64,000 bases of DNA from Synechococcus sp. RS9909 (GTDB lineage Bacteria > Cyanobacteriota > Cyanobacteriia > PCC-6307 > Cyanobiaceae): positions 2,044,422 to 2,108,421 of the forward strand of contig NZ_CP047943.1 of assembly GCF_014279595.1 (NCBI RefSeq), given 5' to 3'. Within the stretch, counting starts at the first letter, position 1. Each line of letters opens with the position of its first letter. This document shows positions 58,391 through 64,000 of this stretch, piece after piece. A program made the position numbers and the translations under genes. Below the pieces are notes generated by a model. That model did not search any database and was not told where the DNA came from. It saw only the letters and a list, made by a program, of their open reading frames with translations.

Positions 58391-61300
58391 ATGACCGTGA
58401 CCGCCAGCAGCGGCAGCCCCAGGGTCTCCCCTCAGCTGTTCGACACCCTGCCGCTCTCCAGCGTTCGTCAGGCTGAACAACAGGACCGCTTTCCCGATGG
58501 AGCGGAGCTCGACAACCTGGTCACCTTCTTCCGCAGCGGTCAGGATCGTCTGGCTGCCGCCCAGGTGCTGGCCGCCAATGCCGAAGCGATCGTGGCGCGA
58601 GCAGCCAACCGCATCTTTGCCGGCGGTACGCCGCTGTCCTTCCTCGACGCACCCCTGAGCACGGGTGAGAGAACTGCAGCCGACGGCGCGCCGCTGGCGT
58701 CGGATCAGGTGGCATTCGCTCAGTCGGTGCGCACCTTCACCGGGGCCGATGGCTCCGCCGGACGCGGCAACGTCCTCAGCCGCCTGCTCCAGGGCAGTGG
58801 AGAAGACGCTGACGTCCGCGTGGTGCTGCCGACCGGATTTGCTCCGATCAGCGTCGCCAAATACGGCCCTGATCGCATGCGGAAGTCGATCCGCGATCTC
58901 GGCTGGTTCCTGCGCTACGTGGGTTACGCCCTTGTGGCGGGTGACCCCAGCATCCTTGCCGTGAACACCCGCGGCCTGCGCGATGTGCTGGAGAAAGGCT
59001 GCTCCCTCGCTGCCACCAACGTGGCACTTCAGGAAATGCGTGCAGCCGCAGCCAGCCTGCTCAAACAACAACCGGAAGCGCGGCGCCTCACCGTGCAGTG
59101 CTTCAACGTGCTGCTCGAAGAACTGGCGATTCCAACGCCTTCGGCCCGACAACGCCTGGGCAGCTCCGAGAACCAGGGCCTGCAACTGCCGGCGATCTAT
59201 GCCCTCGCCGCCAAGGGCAAGGCGCTGCGTTACACAATGAAGCCGGCCATGACCGGCGCCCAGAAAGCCGAGGTGGTTCGCGCCGCCTATCGCCAGGTGT
59301 TCGAGCGCGACATCACCAAGGCCTATTCACAGAGTCCCTGCCCTGTGGAGGCCACCCAGGTGCGCCAGGGTGACATCTCCATGCGCGAATTCATCCGCGC
59401 CCTCGGCCGCAGCAAGGAGTATCGCCAGCAGTTCTACGCACGCTTCTCCAACAGCAGGGCCGTGGAACTCGCCTTCCGCCACTTCCTCGGACGCGGTATC
59501 AGCTCCCGCGAAGAATTCACCCGTTATTTCGACATCGTCAGCGCCCAGGGGCTGAACGGTCTGGTGGATGCGCTGATCAACACGATGGAGTATGCGCGCG
59601 TCTTCGGCGAGGAAACCGTTCCTTTCCTTAGAGACCTGGGCGAGGAAGCCCAGGAGAGCGCCGGCTGGGGCTCAAACCGCAAACTCTTCCGCTTCAGCGC
59701 CCCCTTCGAAGGAGCACCCCAATACGTCACCCTCTATGCCTCCTACCGCCAGCCCTTCGGCGACCAGCATGCCTACGGCGGCGGCAACGACCCGCTAGCG
59801 ATTCAGTACGGCGCCATCTTCCCCTCCGCCACAGCATCGGTTGCCACCCGCCCAGCCCCGGCTGGCTACGACAACCGCCGGATCCTCGTGGGTAATGGCA
59901 TGCGGGAGCCTGGTCAGATGGCCAGCCCCCAGTTCCGAGGCAGCACACCTCGCCGCGTTGGCCCCCGGGTGATGCGTCTCCAGCAGATCGCCACCGGCGG
60001 AAATTCCATTCCTCGTCGCGCCGGCCAGCCCAGCATTCGCGGCACCGAATCCAGCACCCAGGCGGTGATCAACGCCGTGTACGTCCAGGTGCTGGGCAGT
60101 GCCGGCTACGAGGGCGAACGCAACAGGGTGGAAGAGATCAAATTGGAAAACGGCGACATCAGTCTGCGTGAATTCGTGCGTCAGGTCGCCCGTTCCCAGG
60201 CCTTCCGCCGTCGCTATTGGAGTGGCCTCTACCTCACCAAAGCGATTGAGGTGATGCATCGCCGCCTGCTCGGCCGTCCCACCTTCGGGCGCTGGGAGAT
60301 CGACGCCCTGTTCGACACGGCAGCGCAAAAGGGTTTCTACGGCGTGGTGGATGCCCTGATCAACAGCAGCGAATACAACGACTGCTTTGGTGAAGACACC
60401 GTGCCCTATGAGCGGTTCATCACCCCCACCGATCTGCGCACCCGTCGGGTCCCCGCCCTCAAGCGTCCCGTTGACCTGATTGCTGCTGGCGCCGCCACCA
60501 CCTATCAGCGCCCCAATGTGCTGAAGCCGAAGGGGTTCCGTTCCAGCGCCGATCTCACCCGCCGCAATCTGGCCGACAAGCCAACCGTCCGCGGCAGCTG
60601 GAGTGCCCAGCTCAGCGGTGGCCAGGTGCAGGAAACGCGCCCGGCGCGACAGCAGGGCCCTGAAAGCCTGCGCAGCCAGCCAGCACCACGCCGTCGATGG
60701 AGCGCACCGCGCTGGCAGCCCGGCGGTGCACAAGCCACCAGCTGGAGCAGCGTTTCGTCAACGGCGGCACCGGTCGCGCCCCAACCCAGCGCCCCGGCAG
60801 GTGCAACCCCCAGCTGGAGCAGCTCCAGCAGCAGCGGCGGCTTCGGCCTCCCCGAAACGGCCGAAACCGCCATGCGCAAGGCTCTCGCAGGCGCCAGCCC
60901 CAGCGGTCTCAGCCGGCGTGAGGGGCTCGATCGCCCCCTGCGCCTGGCGGAGGCCGCGACCGGGAACGAAATTGACGCCGCGATTCAGGCGATCTATCGC
61001 CAACTGCTCAACCGCATGCCTATGGAGTCAGAACGTCTGAGCGATGCGGAATCCCTGTTCCGTCAACGCCGCCTCAGCGTGGCCGAATTTGTGGGACGCG
61101 TGGCCGCCAGTGAGCTTTTCCAGCAGCGTCTCTGGCGCATGGCTCCACTGCGGGCCGCGACGGCAGCCCACTTGGCGCTCCTGGGGCGGGCACCGCTGCC
61201 ACGCGAAGTGAGCGCGTTCCTGGCCACCCGCGTCAAGCAGGGCCAGCAGGCCGCCATCGATCGCCTGCTCAGCTCCGAGGCTTACGCCAATGCCTTCGGC

Positions 61301-61429
61301 GCCGATCAGGTTCCGAGCTACCAGGGCATGAACAGCCAGGACGGCACCACCATGGCCAGCTTCAACCGTGGTGCAGCGCTGTATGGCGGCAATGCCGGCC
61401 TCAACCCTCCGTTTAAGGGCGCCATCTGA
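58391..61429 (+). CDS. apcE: Phycobilisome core-membrane linker ApcE (L-CM)
   Basis: ApcE scaffolds the allophycocyanin core, anchors the phycobilisome to the thylakoid and passes energy to photosystem II. The 1012-residue product starts with a phycobiliprotein-like domain (about residues 15-240), including the PB-loop insertion. The bilin Cys is probably Cys204 in VLEKGCSLAATN. Three linker (REP) domains follow, beginning at AAYRQVFERDITKAYSQSP, AVYVQVLGSAGYEGERNRVEE-like and AIYRQLLNRMPMESERLS. An unusual Trp/Ser/Pro/Gln-rich stretch separates REP2 from REP3. The ATG at 58391 gives MTVTASSGSP. Three linkers suggest a compact core. Confidence 0.96.
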   Translation: MTVTASSGSPRVSPQLFDTLPLSSVRQAEQQDRFPDGAELDNLVTFFRSGQDRLAAAQVLAANAEAIVARAANRIFAGGTPLSFLDAPLSTGERTAADGAPLASDQVAFAQSVRTFTGADGSAGRGNVLSRLLQGSGEDADVRVVLPTGFAPISVAKYGPDRMRKSIRDLGWFLRYVGYALVAGDPSILAVNTRGLRDVLEKGCSLAATNVALQEMRAAAASLLKQQPEARRLTVQCFNVLLEELAIPTPSARQRLGSSENQGLQLPAIYALAAKGKALRYTMKPAMTGAQKAEVVRAAYRQVFERDITKAYSQSPCPVEATQVRQGDISMREFIRALGRSKEYRQQFYARFSNSRAVELAFRHFLGRGISSREEFTRYFDIVSAQGLNGLVDALINTMEYARVFGEETVPFLRDLGEEAQESAGWGSNRKLFRFSAPFEGAPQYVTLYASYRQPFGDQHAYGGGNDPLAIQYGAIFPSATASVATRPAPAGYDNRRILVGNGMREPGQMASPQFRGSTPRRVGPRVMRLQQIATGGNSIPRRAGQPSIRGTESSTQAVINAVYVQVLGSAGYEGERNRVEEIKLENGDISLREFVRQVARSQAFRRRYWSGLYLTKAIEVMHRRLLGRPTFGRWEIDALFDTAAQKGFYGVVDALINSSEYNDCFGEDTVPYERFITPTDLRTRRVPALKRPVDLIAAGAATTYQRPNVLKPKGFRSSADLTRRNLADKPTVRGSWSAQLSGGQVQETRPARQQGPESLRSQPAPRRRWSAPRWQPGGAQATSWSSVSSTAAPVAPQPSAPAGATPSWSSSSSSGGFGLPETAETAMRKALAGASPSGLSRREGLDRPLRLAEAATGNEIDAAIQAIYRQLLNRMPMESERLSDAESLFRQRRLSVAEFVGRVAASELFQQRLWRMAPLRAATAAHLALLGRAPLPREVSAFLATRVKQGQQAAIDRLLSSEAYANAFGADQVPSYQGMNSQDGTTMASFNRGAALYGGNAGLNPPFKGAI

Positions 61430-61778
61430 GCCGCAGCCTGCGCCAACGTCTCCAGCCTCGGATTGACCGATCACATCACCCCATGCACTCACCTGTGCAT
61501 GGGGCTTTTTCTTGCGTTTGTTGTCATCAACAGAGGGCAAAATTGATGGCGATTGTATTGATCAATGCCGCAGTCGCCCCATCGACAGGCTCCCTGCAGA
61601 CTCCTTGCGCTGCAATGACTCTTAAGGATTCATGGCGGAGTGAAGAACTGTTACCGGCCCCGGGGGAGATTCTCAGCGCTGCCACAGAATGCTGGGGCGA
61701 TCAGGCACACTGGTCGCGTCAACCACTCACCGGATATCGGTCTCCTTCGGGCGGCCGCTTGTTTCGAGGCAGAACTGC
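61430..61778 (+). promoter_or_regulatory. 349-bp apcE-apcA intergenic: terminator and apcABC leader
   Basis: After the apcE terminator at 61479-61510, about 268 bp separate the end of the terminator from the apcA ATG. This is long for such a compact genome. An AT-rich patch near 61511-61570 contains the palindrome ATTGATCAAT at 61557-61566. I see no further open reading frame of interest and did not identify a -10/-35 pair with confidence. Confidence 0.55.
61479..61510 (+). terminator. Rho-independent terminator of apcE
   Basis: CCCCATGCAC (61479-61488), loop TCACCT, GTGCATGGGG (61495-61504) is followed by CTTTTT. A 10-bp perfect stem lies 50 bp after the apcE stop. It should separate apcE from apcABC or attenuate read-through. 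Confidence 0.92.
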
Positions 61779-62264
61779 ATGAGCATCGTCTCCAACTCGA
61801 TCATCAACGCGGACGCCGAAGCCCGCTATCTCAGCCCTGGCGAACTCGACCAGATCAAGGCGTTCGTCGCCGGCGGTCAGCGTCGCCTTCGCATCGCCCA
61901 GGTTCTCAGCGAAAGCAGGGAGCGCATCGTCAAGCAGGCTGCTGGCCAGCTCTTCCAGAAGCGCCCTGACGTCATTTCCCCTGGCGGCAACGCCTACGGC
62001 GAGGAAATGACCGCTTCCTGCCTGCGCGACATGGACTACTACCTGCGTCTCGTCACCTACGGCGTGGTCGCTGGAGACGTCACGCCGATCGAAGAGATCG
62101 GCGTGATCGGCGCCCGCGAAATGTATCGAGCCCTGGGCACTCCCCTCGAAGCCATGGCTGAAGCGATCCGCGAAATGAAGGCGGTGGCCATGGGCATTCT
62201 CACCGGCAGTGATGCCGAAGAAGCTGGCACCTACTTCGACTATGTGGTGGGCGCTCTCGCCTGA
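61779..62264 (+). CDS. apcA: Allophycocyanin alpha subunit ApcA
   Basis: ApcA is the alpha chain of the phycobilisome core. The 161-residue globin-like protein has [29 protein letters not shown] and the phycocyanobilin site [19 protein letters not shown] with Cys81. VGALA ends the protein. Length 161 is standard. The ATG at 61779 is preferred over upstream in-frame codons in the leader. It is the first gene of apcABC, with apcB 42 bp downstream. Confidence 0.97.
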   Translation: MSIVSNSIINADAEARYLSPGELDQIKAFVAGGQRRLRIAQVLSESRERIVKQAAGQLFQKRPDVISPGGNAYGEEMTASCLRDMDYYLRLVTYGVVAGDVTPIEEIGVIGAREMYRALGTPLEAMAEAIREMKAVAMGILTGSDAEEAGTYFDYVVGALA

Positions 62265-62306
62265 CCTTCGTCGACTTCTCGCCTTCTCGCCCCTCTTCAC
62301 GGATCC

Positions 62307-62795
62307 ATGCAAGACGCCATCACCAACGTCATCAACAAGTCTGACGTTCAGGGTCTCTATCTCGACTCTGCGTCGATGAGCAACCTTGAGAGCTATTTCG
62401 CCAGCGGCGAACTGCGCGTCAAGGCCGCTGCCACCATCAGCGCTAATGCTTCCACCATCATCAAAGATGCGGTTGCCAAGGCTCTGCTCTACTCGGACAT
62501 CACCCGTCCTGGAGGCAACATGTACACCACGCGTCGCTACGCCGCCTGCATTCGCGACCTGGATTATTACCTCCGGTATTCCACCTACGCCATGCTCGCC
62601 GGTGACACCTCCATCCTGGATGAGCGCGTGCTGAACGGCCTCAAAGAGACCTATAACTCTCTGGGTGTGCCCATCGGTGCCACTGTGCAGGCCATTCAGG
62701 CCATGAAGGAAGTCACCGCTTCGCTGGTCGGCCCCGATGCTGGTCGTGAAATGGGCGTGTACTTCGACTACATCTGCTCCGGCCTCGGCAACTGA
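62307..62795 (+). CDS. apcB: Allophycocyanin beta subunit ApcB
   Basis: ApcB pairs with ApcA to form the core trimers. The 162-residue product begins [20 protein letters not shown], has the methylated-Asn region [15 protein letters not shown] (Asn71), and the bilin site [22 protein letters not shown] with Cys81. It ends [10 protein letters not shown]. Length and motifs are standard. It is 42 bp after apcA and 5 bp before apcC. Confidence 0.97.
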   Translation: MQDAITNVINKSDVQGLYLDSASMSNLESYFASGELRVKAAATISANASTIIKDAVAKALLYSDITRPGGNMYTTRRYAACIRDLDYYLRYSTYAMLAGDTSILDERVLNGLKETYNSLGVPIGATVQAIQAMKEVTASLVGPDAGREMGVYFDYICSGLGN

Positions 62796-62800
62796 GTTCC

Positions 62801-63001
62801 ATGCGGTTGTTCAAAGTCACCGCCTGCATTCCAAGTCCTGAAAAGACCCGGAGTCAGCGCGAACTTCAAAACACCTTCTTCACGAAGTGGGTGCCATACG
62901 ACAGCTGGTTCGCTGAACAGCAGCGCATCATGAAGCAAGGTGGACGCATCCTGAAGGTGGAACTCTGCAGTGGGCGTCCTCAGGTGAACGTCGGCAACTG
63001 A
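62801..63001 (+). CDS. apcC: Allophycocyanin core linker ApcC (L-C 7.8)
   Basis: ApcC is the 7.8-kDa linker that caps core cylinders. The 66-residue protein reads RLFKVTACIPSPEKTRSQRE, LQNTFFTKWVPYDSWFAEQQ and RIMKQGGRILKVEL, typical of the CpcD-like fold. It is the last gene of apcABC, with a strong terminator 33 bp after its stop. Confidence 0.96.
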   Translation: MRLFKVTACIPSPEKTRSQRELQNTFFTKWVPYDSWFAEQQRIMKQGGRILKVELCSGRPQVNVGN

Positions 63002-63033
63002 GCTTCCATCCATTCACCAACGCCATTGTTGAG

Positions 63034-63059
63034 AGCCCGACGTCAAGTCGGGCTTTTTT
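63034..63059 (+). terminator. Rho-independent terminator of apcABC
   Basis: AGCCCGA (63034-63040), 7-base loop, TCGGGCT (63048-63054) is followed by a T-run through 63059. It ends apcABC before ftsW. Confidence 0.92.
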
Positions 63060-63109
63060 GTGGCTTGGCAAAGTCGCCCTCAGGCGTCTGAATGGGAGGT
63101 CATAACTCG

Positions 63110-64000
63110 ATGGCGTTGCGCAGTTCCCGTGTCCTCACCCGTAGAAGCCAGCCAGCCGAACGGGCAACCGAGCGGTCTGCCGGTTTCTGGCAGCGGCATC
63201 TGCCCCTCGATTGGTCGCTCTGGCCTGCTGAAGCCAGGCTTTTGATCAGCCTCACCGCCATCTGGAGCATCGCCGGCCTGCTGATCCTGGCCTCCGCGAG
63301 CTGGTGGGTCGCAAGCCGGGAAATGGGCGAAGGGGCCTACTACGTGAAACGCCAGCTGATCTGGATGGGTGCCAGCTGGATGCTGCTGATCAGCGCGATC
63401 AGCACCGATCTCCGGCGCTGGATGAAGATTGCCGGTCCTGCCCTCTGGCTGGGAATCCTGCTGGTGGGAGCGACCCTCGTGTTCGGAAGCACGGTGAACG
63501 GCGCCAGCCGCTGGCTGGTGATCGGCCCGATTCAGATCCAGCCTTCCGAATTGGTGAAGCCGTTTGTGGTGCTCCAGGCCGCCAGTCTGTTTGCGCACTG
63601 GAAACGCAGCGCCGCTGATCAGAAACTGCTCTGGCTGGGCAGCTTCGGAGCCCTCATCCTGCTGATCCTCAAGCAACCGAACCTGAGCACCGCAGCACTC
63701 ACCGGACTCCTGCTGTGGCTGATGGCCTTTTCCGCCGGTCTCCGCCTGCGCACCTTGTTCGGCACCGCGCTTCTTGGTGGGCTTCTGGGCTTCGCCAGCA
63801 TCATGATCAATGAGTATCAGCGCCTTCGGGTGATCTCCTTCCTGGACCCGTGGCAGGACCCCCAGGGCAACGGCTATCAACTCGTGCAGAGCCTGCTAGC
63901 GATCGGCTCGGGTGGTCTGTTTGGCGAAGGCTTCGGCCTCTCGACCCAGAAACTGCAGTATCTGCCCATCCAAAGCACCGATTTCATCTTTGCCGTGTAT
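63110..64000 (+). CDS. ftsW: Cell division SEDS protein FtsW (3' end beyond window)
   Basis: FtsW is the SEDS peptidoglycan glycosyltransferase of the divisome. The visible 297 codons run from an ATG at 63110 and stay open to the window edge. A basic cytoplasmic N-terminus of about 40 residues precedes helix 1 (LLISLTAIWSIAGLLILASAS). The loop VFGSTVNGASRWLVIGPIQIQPSELVKP is the family signature, ALILLILKQPNLSTAALTGL corresponds to the QPDxGT block, and the last visible residues QSTDFIFAVY match the catalytic loop region. About 80-100 residues are missing compared with the family. FtsW is more likely than RodA because of the IGP and basic N-terminus, but this is not certain. Confidence 0.88.
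   Translation, partial: MALRSSRVLTRRSQPAERATERSAGFWQRHLPLDWSLWPAEARLLISLTAIWSIAGLLILASASWWVASREMGEGAYYVKRQLIWMGASWMLLISAISTDLRRWMKIAGPALWLGILLVGATLVFGSTVNGASRWLVIGPIQIQPSELVKPFVVLQAASLFAHWKRSAADQKLLWLGSFGALILLILKQPNLSTAALTGLLLWLMAFSAGLRLRTLFGTALLGGLLGFASIMINEYQRLRVISFLDPWQDPQGNGYQLVQSLLAIGSGGLFGEGFGLSTQKLQYLPIQSTDFIFAVY

Overview
This window is a GC-rich (clearly above 60% by eye), densely coded cyanobacterial core-genome segment. Phycobilisome core genes (apcE, apcA, apcB, apcC), cytochrome c550 (psbV), a complete kaiA-kaiB-kaiC clock operon, the NblS sensor kinase, a split F-ATPase (atp1-B-E-F'-F-H-A-G plus a separate atpD-atpC), PSRP-3 and ferredoxin-thioredoxin reductase subunit FtrV all point to an oxygenic cyanobacterium. 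The compact layout, with many stop/start overlaps, and a gene order familiar from picocyanobacteria fit the marine Synechococcus / Cyanobium clade. Full-length kaiA and phycobilisome genes argue against Prochlorococcus. The species-level assignment is inference.

Layout. 1-5.7 kb (minus strand): envelope operon bamA/omp85 - lpxC - fabZ - lpxA - lpxB (lpxB runs off the left edge). 5.7-8.8 kb: purC with an overlapping exported protein, divergent from purD. 8.9-14.6 kb: nblS converging on kaiABC, then rplU-rpmA. 14.6-20.8 kb: DUF2127 protein, methyltransferase, truB, yebC, nagB, a SpoIID-like protein and RNase Z. 20.9-26.4 kb: psbV, an unrecognised ORF, petF, prmA, serA, a membrane protein coupled to the photosystem II S4-domain gene. 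26.5-29.5 kb: tRNA-Val(GAC), murD, an EVE-domain protein, a membrane protein, DUF2811. 29.5-29.8 kb: an intergenic region with a cluster of DnaA-box-like sites. 29.8-36.2 kb: DUF1818, rpoZ, small unknowns, a lidless Hsp70-like protein, ftrV, pyrR, gpmI, secG. 36.3-40.5 kb: groEL-groES with a CIRCE operator, divergent from atpD-atpC. 40.6-50.8 kb: PSRP-3, a HAD protein without a standard start codon, a ChaA-like fragment, pepP, a CNNM-type transporter, a GTPase, nadD, nadE, ald, DUF3326. 50.8-58.2 kb: a 2Fe-2S ferredoxin, the main ATP synthase operon, and a methyltransferase. 58.4-63.0 kb: apcE, then apcABC. 63.1 kb to the right edge: ftsW, truncated.

Functionally the window brings together outer-membrane biogenesis, purine and NAD synthesis, circadian timing and light/stress sensing, light harvesting and ATP synthesis. 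I see no insertion sequence, prophage, CRISPR array, toxin-antitoxin pair or defence island, and I did not find a convincing undescribed multi-gene system. The observations most worth a second look are the DnaA-box cluster near 29.6-29.8 kb, the HAD gene lacking an ATG/GTG/TTG start, the ChaA-like N-terminal remnant, the lidless Hsp70-like protein and the clock-locus architecture. Starts were chosen by homology, ribosome-binding sites and overlap logic and are inferences. No alignment or database search was run.
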